Positions 7,858 to 17,071 of a DNA stretch of 64,000 nt are shown here, one piece after another; within the stretch, counting starts at the first letter, position 1, and each line of letters opens with the position of its first letter. The notes below the pieces were generated by a model. It saw only the letters and a program-made list of their open reading frames with translations. It made no database searches and was not told the DNA's origin. The stretch is from Butyrivibrio sp. XPD2002 (GTDB lineage: Bacteria; Bacillota; Clostridia; Lachnospirales; Lachnospiraceae). The DNA is taken from the NCBI RefSeq assembly GCF_000423945.1, contig NZ_AUIY01000004.1, forward strand, positions 62,001-126,000. The letters are read 5' to 3'. The position numbers and the translations under genes were made by a program.

Positions 7858-10128
7858 ATGGCAACAGACGTTAAGAAACTTGTATCTGAAATGACACTTG
7901 AAGAGAAGGCATCACTCCTTGGCGGAGCAGATTTTTGGCATACAAAAGCAGTCGATAGACTTGGAATCCCGAAGTTCATGATGTCAGACGGACCTCACGG
8001 TCTTCGTAAGCAGGACGAGGAGGGTGATCACCTCGGAATTAATGACAGTATCAAGGCAGTTTGCTTCCCAGCAGCATGTGCTACAGCATCCAGCTTTGAC
8101 ACAGAGATGATAGGAAAAATGGGTGAAGCCATCGGTGATGAGTGCCAGGCTGAGAACCTTTCAATAGTTTTGGGACCCGCTGTTAACATAAAGAGAAGCC
8201 CTCTTTGCGGAAGAAACTTTGAGTATTTCTCAGAGGATCCCTATCTTGCAGGTAAAATGGCAGCAGCTTACATTAATGGAGTTCAGAGCCGTCATGTAGG
8301 CACAAGTATCAAGCATTTTGCCCTGAACAACCAGGAATATTTCAGAATGAGCAATTCCTCTGAGGTCTCAGAGAGAGCAATGCGTGAGATTTACTTCCCG
8401 CCTTTTGAGATCGCGGTTAAGGAATCACAGCCGAAGACTGTAATGTGCTCCTATAACAAAATTAATGGAACATATTCTGCAGATAACGAGTGGCTCCTTG
8501 ATAAGGTTCTTAGAAAGGACTGGGGCTTTGAAGGCTTCGTAATGACAGACTGGGGCGCAGTTAACGACAGAGTACAGGGCGTAAGAGCAGGACTTGAGCT
8601 GGAGATGCCCGGTGATTCTTCAGTTAACGACGCTAAGATCGTTAAGGCAGTTAAGGACGGAAGCCTTGATGAGAAGCTCGTGGACAGAGCATGTGAGAGA
8701 ATCCTCACAGTAGTCTATGACTATTTTGATAATAAGAAGGAAGGCGTGGTATTCGACAGAGACGCTGACCATGAGAAGGCAGTGGAAGCAGCAGTAGAGT
8801 GCGGTGTTCTTCTTGAGAACAACGGAATTCTTCCTCTTGATCCTTCCAAGAAGATCGTATATATCGGTGAGTACGCAGAAACACCCAGGTATCAGGGCGG
8901 CGGATCAAGCCATATTAATTCTTCCAAGGTTACAAGTGCCCTTGATTCAGCAAAGGCAAAGGGAAGAAACGTAGAATATGTAATGGGATTCCCCGGACAG
9001 AAGGATGAGCCCCTTGATAAGGCAGAGCTTGAAAAGGCAGTAGCTGCAGCAAAGGGCGCTGACGTGGTTGTCATTTTCGCAGGTCTTCCTGATGTAATTG
9101 AGTCAGAGGGATATGACCGCGCAAACATGAATATGCCTGCAGCTCAGAACGAACTCATTGAGGCAGTTACAGCAGTTAACGAGAATACAGTAGTTGTACT
9201 TCACAACGGAAGTCCTGTAGAAACACCCTGGGCAGACGACGTAGCAGCTATTCTTGAGATGTACCTTGCAGGACAGGGCGTTGGTGAAGCTACAGACCAG
9301 CTCCTCTATGGTGAGAAGAACCCCAGCGGACATCTTGCTGAGTCCTTCCCCTTCAGAGTTCAGGACAACCCGTCTTATCTTAACTTCAACACTGATCCTG
9401 AGAAGTGCTATTATTCCGAGGGAGTTTATGTAGGCTATCGTTACTATGACAAGAAGATGATGCCTGTAAGATGGGCGTTTGGTCACGGTCTTTCATATAC
9501 AACCTTCGAGCTCTCTAACATGAAGCTGTCATCTGACAAGATGACAGAGGATTCCACAATAAAGGTATCTGTTGATGTTAAGAACACAGGCGATGTAGTA
9601 GGAAAAGAGGTTGTTCAGCTCTATGTTGGTGACCTCAACGGAACCTTCGACAGACCTGTTAAGGAGCTCAAGGGCTTTGCAAAGATTGAGGTAGCTCCCG
9701 GAGAGACCAAGACGGTTACAATGGAAATTGATTACAGATCACTAGCATATTTCGAGGAGAGTATGGGTGACTGGTTTGCGCCTTCAGGAAAGTATGAGCT
9801 TCTCGTAGGCAACTCAAGTGATAACATCACACTTCGTGAAGAGATATGCTTTGAGACTAAGAAGGTTAAGCCCATGAGATGCGATTCCTCAATCACAATC
9901 GGAGAACTCATGGCAAATCCTGCAACAAAGCCCATCATCGATGAGATGATGAAGAAGGCTGCTGAGAATTCACCTTTTGGTGATCCCAGTGAAGCAGTTG
10001 GCGATGAAATGATGCAGGCAATGATGAGATTCATGCCACTTAAATCTGCAATGTCATTTGGCATGATGACAGAAACCGATATGGAGCAGCTTTTGAGCGC
10101 AATAAGCGCTGCACTCGGCCAAAGGTAA
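7858..10128 (+). CDS. GH3 family beta-glucosidase, cytoplasmic
   Basis: The 756-residue glycoside hydrolase family 3 enzyme has the N-terminal barrel with nucleophile D231 in FVMTDWGA, the alpha/beta sandwich with likely acid/base E417 in ESEGYDR, and a C-terminal fibronectin III-like domain (about 560-650). A Met-rich tail of about 100 residues follows. There is no signal peptide, so it should act on imported beta-linked oligosaccharides. The ATG at 7858 is chosen over 7840 because AAAGGA lies 8 bases upstream of it. The gene is monocistronic between two terminators and separates a response regulator from a histidine kinase. Substrate (glucoside or xyloside) is not resolved. Confidence 0.92.
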   Translation: MATDVKKLVSEMTLEEKASLLGGADFWHTKAVDRLGIPKFMMSDGPHGLRKQDEEGDHLGINDSIKAVCFPAACATASSFDTEMIGKMGEAIGDECQAENLSIVLGPAVNIKRSPLCGRNFEYFSEDPYLAGKMAAAYINGVQSRHVGTSIKHFALNNQEYFRMSNSSEVSERAMREIYFPPFEIAVKESQPKTVMCSYNKINGTYSADNEWLLDKVLRKDWGFEGFVMTDWGAVNDRVQGVRAGLELEMPGDSSVNDAKIVKAVKDGSLDEKLVDRACERILTVVYDYFDNKKEGVVFDRDADHEKAVEAAVECGVLLENNGILPLDPSKKIVYIGEYAETPRYQGGGSSHINSSKVTSALDSAKAKGRNVEYVMGFPGQKDEPLDKAELEKAVAAAKGADVVVIFAGLPDVIESEGYDRANMNMPAAQNELIEAVTAVNENTVVVLHNGSPVETPWADDVAAILEMYLAGQGVGEATDQLLYGEKNPSGHLAESFPFRVQDNPSYLNFNTDPEKCYYSEGVYVGYRYYDKKMMPVRWAFGHGLSYTTFELSNMKLSSDKMTEDSTIKVSVDVKNTGDVVGKEVVQLYVGDLNGTFDRPVKELKGFAKIEVAPGETKTVTMEIDYRSLAYFEESMGDWFAPSGKYELLVGNSSDNITLREEICFETKKVKPMRCDSSITIGELMANPATKPIIDEMMKKAAENSPFGDPSEAVGDEMMQAMMRFMPLKSAMSFGMMTETDMEQLLSAISAALGQR

Positions 10129-10150
10129 TGAGCTCTGTATTTTGATAGAA

Positions 10151-10184
10151 GCGGGCAGGACGAAAAGTTCTGCCCGTCTTTCTT
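10151..10184 (+). terminator. Rho-independent terminator after GH3
   Basis: CGGGCAGGAC and GTTCTGCCCG form a 10-pair stem (one G-T pair) around GAAAA, followed by CTTTCTTT. Confidence 0.88.
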
Positions 10185-10212
10185 TGCCAGTAATGATGGT
10201 TGTTGCTATAAT
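10184..10212 (+). promoter_or_regulatory. Sigma-A type promoter for the histidine kinase
   Basis: TTGCCA (10184-10189) and TATAAT (10207-10212) are 17 bases apart, near consensus. The expected transcript start is only 3-6 bases before the kinase ATG at 10223. Confidence 0.65.
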
Positions 10213-10222
10213 GTAATTTGTT

Positions 10223-11659
10223 ATGAAACGCACATTATATCTTAAATTTCTAATTGCATATCTGCTGTTTGCAATTTTCGGTTTTATCATGGTGGCGACC
10301 TTCGTTTCCAACATGACGGTAGAGCATTGCAGACGCGAAAAGGCAGAGAGTCTCTACGCTGAGGCAACACAGATAGCCAATACCTATGCGGCAGATCTGT
10401 ATAACAGTGAGACGTCACTTGATACTGTTCAAAGGCAGCTCTATGCCCTTTCCCAATATATGGACGGTGCAAGGATATGGATCGTTAACCCCTCAGGTCG
10501 ACTGGTTCTTGATTCATCAAACGTAATTGCACAGGGTGAGGAGATAAAGATTCAGGGCTTTGACCCAGCAGCAACGGCTGGAACCTACTACACGATCGGT
10601 AACTTCTGGGGCAATTTTGAAGAGGACGTCCTCTCCGTATTTGCACCAATCACAGCTAATTACAAGGTTCAGGCCTACGTTATTATTCATACGCCTATGA
10701 GTCAGATAAGGAAAAAGGCGGATGAATTCCTGAACATCTCATATCTGATGCTGATAGTAATGTTCCTTTTGTCACTGATAATCCTGATATTCTTCACAGA
10801 GCTAGTTTATATTCCGCTTAGGAGAATTACCCAGGCTACGGAGGAGTACGCAGCCGGTAACATGGACTACGAATTCTCAGTGGAGTCCGAGGATGAGATG
10901 GGATATCTGGCAGCCTCCCTGTCCTACATGGCAGGTGAGATAGCAAGGCAGGAGGACGATCAGAAGAAGTTTGTTGCGAACGTATCCCACGATTTCAGGT
11001 CTCCCCTTACATCAATCCGTGGCTACATTGAGGCTATGCTTGACGGAACGATCCCACCGGAGATGCATGAAAAGTATCTGGGGATAGTTCTTAATGAAAC
11101 TGAGCGCCTTACAAAGCTTACAAACGGACTTTTAACTCTGAACAATCTTAATGCCAAGGGAATGCTCCTTGAAAAAGCCGATTTTGACATAAATCAGGTA
11201 ATAAGAAATACGGCAGCATCCTTCGAGATGACCTGTCTTGAAAAGAAGATTGCCATAGAGCTTGTTCTTACAGATGATAAGATGATTGTTAACGCTGATA
11301 TGAGTAAGATTCAGCAGGTTCTTTATAACCTTCTGGATAATGCAATAAAATTCAGTCATCATGACTCAGTCATTAAAATAGAGACCACCGAGAAGAAGAG
11401 TAAGGTATTCGTATCGGTTAAGGACAGCGGAATCGGAATCCCCAAGGAAGATCAGAAGATGGTATTTGAGCGATTCTATAAGTCCGACGCCTCAAGAGGA
11501 AAGGATAAGAAGGGAACCGGTCTAGGTCTTTCAATTGTAAAAGAAATCATCAAGGCCCACGGAGAAAATATTAATTGTATTTCAACCGTCGGAGTGGGCA
11601 CGGAATTCATCTTTTCAATCCCTAAGGCAGCATCTATGGACAGGGATGAGGAAGTATGA
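10223..11659 (+). CDS. Membrane sensor histidine kinase (HAMP, HisKA, HATPase)
   Basis: The 478-residue protein has membrane helices at about 8-28 and 172-195, an extracytoplasmic sensor region between them, a HAMP linker (about 196-245), a HisKA domain with H256 in VANVSHDFRSPLTSI, and a HATPase domain with N-box LLDNAIKFS and late G boxes. It should autophosphorylate H256 and pass phosphate to an OmpR-type regulator, most likely the one at 6991-7689. No Shine-Dalgarno site precedes the ATG, and the promoter -10 box ends 10 bases before it, so translation may be leaderless. The next gene, trmL, starts 69 bp downstream. Confidence 0.93.
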   Translation: MKRTLYLKFLIAYLLFAIFGFIMVATFVSNMTVEHCRREKAESLYAEATQIANTYAADLYNSETSLDTVQRQLYALSQYMDGARIWIVNPSGRLVLDSSNVIAQGEEIKIQGFDPAATAGTYYTIGNFWGNFEEDVLSVFAPITANYKVQAYVIIHTPMSQIRKKADEFLNISYLMLIVMFLLSLIILIFFTELVYIPLRRITQATEEYAAGNMDYEFSVESEDEMGYLAASLSYMAGEIARQEDDQKKFVANVSHDFRSPLTSIRGYIEAMLDGTIPPEMHEKYLGIVLNETERLTKLTNGLLTLNNLNAKGMLLEKADFDINQVIRNTAASFEMTCLEKKIAIELVLTDDKMIVNADMSKIQQVLYNLLDNAIKFSHHDSVIKIETTEKKSKVFVSVKDSGIGIPKEDQKMVFERFYKSDASRGKDKKGTGLGLSIVKEIIKAHGENINCISTVGVGTEFIFSIPKAASMDRDEEV

Positions 11660-11728
11660 AAATGTCCATTTTTCTGGTTACTGATAATAAGGGATAATTT
11701 TCGAGAAATAACGTTATAGGAGTTTTCA

Positions 11729-12220
11729 ATGCATATTGTTTTACATCAGCCGGAGATACCACAGAACACCGGCAACATAGGGCGCACTTGCGTAGCTACA
11801 GGTAGTACCCTGCATCTTATCGAGCCCCTTGGCTTTGCCCTTCACGGCAAGGACATAAAGAGAGCCGGAATGGACTACTGGGATAAGCTTGATTACACAA
11901 GATATAAAAACTACGAGGACTTCAAGGAAAAGCACCCCGGCGCAAAGGTATGGCTTGCAACTACCAAGGCAAAAAGATCCTACACAGAGGTTTCCTTTGG
12001 CCCTGACGACTACATAATGTTTGGAAAAGAAAGCGCAGGAATCCCTGAGGAGATTCTTGTGGATAACGAGGAAGATTGCATCAGAATCCCCATGGGACAC
12101 GACATCAGATCGCTTAATCTGTCTAACTCAGTGGCAATTGTTTTGTATGAAGCACTAAGACAAAACGGCTTCCCCGGAATGGAAGAGGAAGGCGAGCTTC
12201 ACAGACTGCATTGGAAATAG
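11729..12220 (+). CDS. trmL: tRNA (cytidine/uridine-34 2'-O)-methyltransferase TrmL
   Basis: The 163-residue SPOUT-family methyltransferase is close to the usual TrmL length. It shows the opening HIVLHQPEIPQNTGNIGRTC, the middle motif FGKESAGIP, and the knot-forming end IPMGHDIRSLNLSNSVAI. TrmL methylates the ribose of the wobble base in tRNA-Leu using S-adenosylmethionine. An AGGAG site lies 7 bases before the ATG. It is followed by a 530 bp repeat island rather than a recognisable terminator. Confidence 0.94.
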   Translation: MHIVLHQPEIPQNTGNIGRTCVATGSTLHLIEPLGFALHGKDIKRAGMDYWDKLDYTRYKNYEDFKEKHPGAKVWLATTKAKRSYTEVSFGPDDYIMFGKESAGIPEEILVDNEEDCIRIPMGHDIRSLNLSNSVAIVLYEALRQNGFPGMEEEGELHRLHWK

Positions 12221-12750
12221 AAATTTTAAGGTTTTCAGTCAGTAATAAGGAATGCGCTTTAATTGACGTAAAGGAATCGTGACATTTTTCAGGCTGTTCA
12301 GCCAAGAATAAGGATTGAGTTTCAGTTGACGTAAAAAAATAAGAGAATATATTTCACTAGTAAGTCAGTTAGAGATATAGAGTGGATATTGATGTAACAG
12401 TGGAGCAATGTTTCGGACTGTGATTCAGTCAGTAGGTCGTTGGAAGTTCAGTCAGACGTAAAGAAAAAACGTAAGACAAAATTATGTTTCAGTCAGAAAC
12501 AACAAATGAGAATAAACAGGTGTAAAGCAAGTTGTTAAGTCATTTCAGTAGTTCAGTCGGAAGTACTAAATGAAAGCAAACAGGCGTAATGTAAGTTGAT
12601 TCTTAACTACAACCGTTCAATCGGAATCAATAAAATAACACTAACAGACTTAACGGATGTAACATACCAATTTTTTGAATCAGTCGGCATGAAGAAATAG
12701 TAGCAGATAGACGTAAAGTTAAGTTTAAAGGTTATGGCAAAGGAAACAAG
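12221..12750 (+). repeat. Intergenic island A of degenerate TTCAGTC / GACGTAA repeats
   Basis: No credible gene lies in these 530 bases. They hold about eight copies of TTCAGTC[AG]G or close variants (near 12234, 12297, 12423, 12446, 12490, 12551, 12609, 12677) alternating with GACGTAA or variants (12265, 12328, 12455, 12583, 12710). The copies are diverged and all in the same orientation. The GACGTAA core recurs in the four other islands of the window. The region is AT-rich and full of stops on both strands. Function unknown. Confidence 0.65.
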
Positions 12751-14334
12751 ATGAAAAAAAGCAAGGAAAATACACCTTATAGCAAGGGTGATATCTTAGA
12801 AGTGAAGATAGAGGACATAGGCAATGACGGAGAGGGTATTGGCAAGGTTGATGGCTATACCCTTTTTGTTAAGGATGCGGTTATTGGAGATACAGTTAAG
12901 GTCTCAATAATGAAGAGCAAGAAGAACTACGCCTATGCCCACCTTGATGAGGTTATAACTCCATCAGAATACAGAATAGATCCTCCCTGTCCTGTTTCAA
13001 GAGCCTGCGGAGGCTGTCAGATTCAGAATCTTGACTACAAAAAGCAGCTGGAATTCAAGAACAACAAGGTTAGAAACAATATTGTAAGGCTTGGCGGATT
13101 TGAGCCTGAATTCATAGACAGCATCATGGAGCCTGCACTCGGTATGGATGGTGAGGGTTCTGATGATAATGCATTCAAAGGGGGAAAGCTGCCGGCATGC
13201 TTCAGATACCGCAACAAGGCACAGTTCCCCATTGGAACTGATAAAAACGGCAACCCCATAGCTGGATTCTATGCGGGCAGAACCCATGCGATTATTCCGG
13301 TAGAGGACTGCCTTCTTGGCGTAAAAGAGAATAAAGAGATATTGGAGATAGTGCTCTCTCACATGAAAAAGCACCATATTCCTGCTTATGATGAGACCAC
13401 AGGAAGGGGCGTTTTACGTCATGTACTAATTCGTAAGGGCTTTAAAAGCGGAGAGCTGATGGTGTGCCTTGTCATCAACGAGGACGGTAAAAAAGGTAAG
13501 CAAAACAGTGAAGGTAAAAATGCCCAGAATGCAGATAAAATCTACTTCAAAGGGCAGCAGGAACTCATTAATAGACTGGCTTCTATTAATGACTTAAAGA
13601 GCATCACGGTCAATATTAACAATGAAAAAACCAACGTGATTCTTGGAAATGAGATACATACCCTCTGGGGAGAGGACCATATTAAGGACACCTTATGTGG
13701 AATAGAGTTTAGTATTTCTCCGCTGTCCTTCTATCAGGTGAATCCGATTCAGACGGAGAAGCTGTATAATACTGCGGTTTCCTATGCAAATCTTACAGGT
13801 AATGAAACGGTATGGGATCTTTACTGCGGAATCGGAACCATCAGTCTGTCCATGGCTAAGAAGGCAGGACATGTCTATGGAGTTGAAATCGTTCCCCAAG
13901 CGATTGATAACGCAAAGGATAATGCAAAAAATAACAATATAGATAACGCGACTTTTTATGTTGGCAAGGCAGAAGAGGTTCTTCCAGCATTCTATGAAGG
14001 TAAGCTTGATGAACAAGAAAGCAAAGGGGCAGAAGATGCCATGCCAGATAGAGAAAAGGCTCTCCACCCGGATGTCATCGTTGTCGATCCGCCACGCAAG
14101 GGGTGTGATGTCAACTGCCTCGAGACAATGCTCAAGATGAAGCCTGACAGAATTGTCTATGTAAGCTGCGATTCAGCAACACTGGCGAGGGATCTTAGAA
14201 TCCTTGTGGACGGCGGCTATGAACTTAAGAAGGTTCGCGCCTGTGATATGTTCCCCAATACGGTTCATATCGAGACGGTAGCACTTTTATACCCGAGTAT
14301 CCACGCTAATGCAGATCGATGGCTATTCCCTTGA
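12751..14334 (+). CDS. rlmD: 23S rRNA (uracil-5-)-methyltransferase, RlmD/RumA family
   Basis: The 527-residue protein has an N-terminal TRAM domain (about 12-70), an iron-sulfur cysteine cluster including CGGCQIQNLDY, an SAM-binding Rossmann domain with VWDLYCGIGTISL, and the catalytic motifs VVDPPRKGCD and YVSCDSATLARDL. It forms 5-methyluridine in 23S rRNA; tRNA TrmFO-type roles are not indicated. A variable insertion occupies about 415-435. The natural end of the family, HIETVALL, is followed by 15 residues (YPSIHANADRWLFP included) read out of frame from a serine-recombinase relic, so the original stop has been replaced. AAAGGAAA precedes the ATG. Confidence 0.88.
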   Translation: MKKSKENTPYSKGDILEVKIEDIGNDGEGIGKVDGYTLFVKDAVIGDTVKVSIMKSKKNYAYAHLDEVITPSEYRIDPPCPVSRACGGCQIQNLDYKKQLEFKNNKVRNNIVRLGGFEPEFIDSIMEPALGMDGEGSDDNAFKGGKLPACFRYRNKAQFPIGTDKNGNPIAGFYAGRTHAIIPVEDCLLGVKENKEILEIVLSHMKKHHIPAYDETTGRGVLRHVLIRKGFKSGELMVCLVINEDGKKGKQNSEGKNAQNADKIYFKGQQELINRLASINDLKSITVNINNEKTNVILGNEIHTLWGEDHIKDTLCGIEFSISPLSFYQVNPIQTEKLYNTAVSYANLTGNETVWDLYCGIGTISLSMAKKAGHVYGVEIVPQAIDNAKDNAKNNNIDNATFYVGKAEEVLPAFYEGKLDEQESKGAEDAMPDREKALHPDVIVVDPPRKGCDVNCLETMLKMKPDRIVYVSCDSATLARDLRILVDGGYELKKVRACDMFPNTVHIETVALLYPSIHANADRWLFP

Positions 14335-14434
14335 TGCTCAGAAGACCAAGATGAAAGCTTTCTGTGATTACAACGGGTATGAGATTGCTGGGGAATATGA
14401 GGATATTGAATTCATACTTTGCAGGGATTATTGA
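14288..14434 (+). pseudogene. Serine recombinase N-terminal relic
   Basis: Read from base 14288, in a frame different from rlmD, the sequence encodes YTRVSTLMQIDGYSLDAQ and continues with KTKMKAFCDYNGYEIAGEYE before TGA at 14432-14434. This matches the N-terminal resolvase domain (YxRVST then GYSLDAQ) of large serine recombinases. The active-site serine is at the sixth visible codon position of that motif, but the remaining domains are absent. It overlaps the 3' end of rlmD. It is a scar of a former mobile element. Confidence 0.8.
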
Positions 14435-14483
14435 AAAACAGATACTATTGTTACCCAATACTTTATCTGATAAAATCCCAAGT

Positions 14484-15563
14484 ATGGGGACACAGGAAAC
14501 TACAAACAAACTGAATAAGCAGAGAATGCTTTTATTAACAACTGTGCTCTTTACCCTGGCTACGCTGGTGGTGGGAGCACTTGTTTTTCGCTTCTATATG
14601 GCTGATTTCGGCAAAGCCTCCGAGGCGACAGAATATGATAAATACTACGTGATGATAACCGACAACTACAAGGCGGACTTCTGGCAGGCAGTGTACAAGG
14701 GGGCTTTTGATGCTGCCAAGGAGCAGAACATATACGTAGATCTTTTGGGACAGAACATTGCAGGTGACTACAGCTGCGAGCAGCTGATGAAAATTGCCAT
14801 AGCATCACAGGTTGACGGAATCATAGTCTTTGCCAATGAGAGCGAGGAGATGACAAATCTCATAAACGAAGCAGATGATAAAGGGATACCGGTAATCACA
14901 CTTTACGGTGACAGCACCAAATCCAAGAGACGAAGCTTTGTGGGCGTCGGAAGCTACAACATCGGAAGAGAGTACGGCAGACAGATTTTCAATATAATCA
15001 AGGAAAAGCGAAGAGAGGACTTTATAGAGTCTGAAAAGATGGGACACCGCAAGACCATGCAGATAGCGGTTCTTGTTAACACGGATTCCCAGGACAGCGG
15101 ACAGAACATCATTATCTCCGGACTTCAGGAGACCCTTGATCAGGAAAATGCCACAAACTCTGAGTTTTCGATTTCGATAGTTCCTGTGGATAATAAGAAT
15201 CCTTTTTCTGTAGAAGAGTCTATCAGAGATATCTTCCTAAATGATACAGTTCCGGATGTAATCGTGTGCTTAAATGAGCAGAACACAATCTGCGCATACC
15301 AGGCGGTTGTAGATTTCAACAAGGTTGGAGATGTTAATATCCTTGGCTACTACAACTCCGAATCCATCGTTAACGCAATTGATAAGGGTATAGTTTATGC
15401 CACAATTTCAATTGACACAAGACAGATGGGGCAGTACTGCATAGAGGCACTGTCAGATTTCTACGATTACGGGACCACCAGTGAATACTTCACTGCGGAT
15501 GTAACACTTATAAACGGGAAAAATGTAGCTGAATATCTGATCAAGGAGGAGAGCGATGAATAG
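14484..15563 (+). CDS. Membrane-anchored sugar-binding protein (XylFII-like sensor component)
   Basis: The 359-residue protein has one N-terminal membrane helix (about 15-37) without a lipobox and a periplasmic-binding-protein type I domain (about 45-350, including YKADFWQAVYKGAFDAAKEQ and VDGIIVFA). The frame is open upstream to a GTG at 14364, but that stretch lies within the recombinase relic, so the ATG at 14484 is preferred. No clear ribosome site is seen. It overlaps the next kinase gene by 8 bases. The order binding protein, LytS-type kinase, YesN regulator matches the xylose-sensing XylFII-LytS-YesN system known in Clostridium beijerinckii, so this is probably the sugar-sensing subunit (inference). 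Confidence 0.8.
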   Translation: MGTQETTNKLNKQRMLLLTTVLFTLATLVVGALVFRFYMADFGKASEATEYDKYYVMITDNYKADFWQAVYKGAFDAAKEQNIYVDLLGQNIAGDYSCEQLMKIAIASQVDGIIVFANESEEMTNLINEADDKGIPVITLYGDSTKSKRRSFVGVGSYNIGREYGRQIFNIIKEKRREDFIESEKMGHRKTMQIAVLVNTDSQDSGQNIIISGLQETLDQENATNSEFSISIVPVDNKNPFSVEESIRDIFLNDTVPDVIVCLNEQNTICAYQAVVDFNKVGDVNILGYYNSESIVNAIDKGIVYATISIDTRQMGQYCIEALSDFYDYGTTSEYFTADVTLINGKNVAEYLIKEESDE

Positions 15564-17025
15564 ATTCTTTAATCTCCCCCTACAAAAGAAAATAGTCAGC
15601 ATATACATGGCTGCCAACATCATTATTTTCATAGTAAATGTATTCCTGATACTGGGAATCAACAGCATGGCTTTGGATATGGAGATGGTCTATCAGGATA
15701 ACAGACAGCTGAACGAGCTGGCCAATTCTCTGACAGAGGTTCAGGACAACATGACCAGTTACTTAAGCTCCAAGACCACGGACTCACTGGAGAGCTATTA
15801 TAAAAGTGCCCAGACGCTTCAGAATCTCGCTGAAGAGCTGGACGGACCTGTGACGGATCAGTCGTTTAGCAGAATGAGGCGCAACATCAAAAATATGGCC
15901 ATCAACTATCTGGATGGGGTTTCACAGACGGTTGAAGCAAAGCGCGGAAGAAATGTTGAAAAATACAGGACACACTACGAGGATGCGACAGAGCTCTACG
16001 AATACATCACAGCTTACATCGCAAGACTTAATAACGAGCAGTTTGTAAGTAACTCTGATCGCTACACGGAGCTTGCGAAAGCCTTCAGGACCTTTGAGAG
16101 CACCTCGATAATAGTCCTTACTCTTGTCATGATCGGTAATATCGTCAGTATCATCATAATAGTTGGGATGATGATAAATCCGTTAAAAGAGCTGGCATCC
16201 TCTGCCAATGAAGTGGCGGCAGGTAATTTTGATACCAAGCTTCCGGGGACGCCCTATCACGATGAGATAGGTATAGTTACAAAGGCCTTCAACAAGATGG
16301 TGGTCAGCATTAAGGAGTACATAATAAGGCAGCGCGAGAGTATGGAGAAGGAGCGCCTCATGCAGGAAAAGGAGCTCACCATGGAGGCTCACTTAAAGGA
16401 CGCACAGCTTAAATACCTTCAGGCGCAGATAAATCCGCACTTCCTTTTCAACACCCTTAATGCCGGTGCACAGCTTGCAATGATGGAGGGCGCTGATAAG
16501 ACCTACGAATATGTGCAGACCGTAGCGGACTTTTTCAGATATAATGTAAAAAATCATGAGACAGAGGTTACCGTTGGGGAAGAGGTAACCCTTGTTGATA
16601 ACTACATAAGGATACTGAATGTAAGATTTTCTGGGGATATTCAGTATGAAAAGCAGGTGGATGAGAGATTACTCTCGATCGAAATGCCCAACATGGTGCT
16701 TCAACCAATAGTTGAAAATGCTGTGAACCATGGAATCAGGGAAATGGGAGATCAGGGCAGGATAACCCTCAGGGTATACAGGGAAGGCGACGATGCCTGC
16801 ATAAGCGTATGTGATAATGGTAAGGGTATAAGCCTTGTGGACATAGACCGCATTCTTGACGGAAGCTGGAGCAAGGATGAACAGCAGCATGATCACAACG
16901 GAATCGGAATGGTAAATGTAATTTCAAGACTGAGGCTTTTTACGGGAAAAGAAAATGCGGTTTCCATAAGGAGCGGAGGTATTGAAAAGGGGTGCGAGGT
17001 TCTGATAAGACTGCCGCTAAAATGA
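15556..17025 (+). CDS. LytS/YesM-type sensor histidine kinase
   Basis: The 489-residue protein has membrane helices at about 13-35 and 184-207, an alpha-helical extracytoplasmic region between them, a HAMP linker (about 205-258), and a His_kinase domain with H295 in QINPHFLFNTLN. A HATPase domain follows with VENAVNHGI and NGIGMVNV. Kinases of this family pair with YesN-type AraC regulators. The start overlaps the upstream anchored binding protein, with which it probably forms a sensing complex in the membrane. The regulator gene follows after 46 bp that contain a GTCAGC palindrome repeat. Confidence 0.92.
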   Translation: MNRFFNLPLQKKIVSIYMAANIIIFIVNVFLILGINSMALDMEMVYQDNRQLNELANSLTEVQDNMTSYLSSKTTDSLESYYKSAQTLQNLAEELDGPVTDQSFSRMRRNIKNMAINYLDGVSQTVEAKRGRNVEKYRTHYEDATELYEYITAYIARLNNEQFVSNSDRYTELAKAFRTFESTSIIVLTLVMIGNIVSIIIIVGMMINPLKELASSANEVAAGNFDTKLPGTPYHDEIGIVTKAFNKMVVSIKEYIIRQRESMEKERLMQEKELTMEAHLKDAQLKYLQAQINPHFLFNTLNAGAQLAMMEGADKTYEYVQTVADFFRYNVKNHETEVTVGEEVTLVDNYIRILNVRFSGDIQYEKQVDERLLSIEMPNMVLQPIVENAVNHGIREMGDQGRITLRVYREGDDACISVCDNGKGISLVDIDRILDGSWSKDEQQHDHNGIGMVNVISRLRLFTGKENAVSIRSGGIEKGCEVLIRLPLK

Positions 17026-17029
17026 TATT

Positions 17030-17064
17030 GGGAAGGTGTCAGCTTAGCTGACTAATTGGGGATT
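17030..17064 (+). repeat. Degenerate copy of a GGAAGGTGTCAGC palindromic repeat
   Basis: GGAAGGTGTCAGC, TTA, GCTGAC then TAATTGGGGA matches the intact element at 53172-53220, except that the first hairpin arm is missing. It sits directly before a YesN gene and covers the place where a ribosome site would be. Confidence 0.6.
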
Positions 17065-17071
17065 AGTAATA

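Noticed and set aside
14364-14483. Upstream GTG start for the anchored binding protein
   Set aside because: The N-terminal extension would be encoded by the recombinase relic and matches no binding-protein feature.
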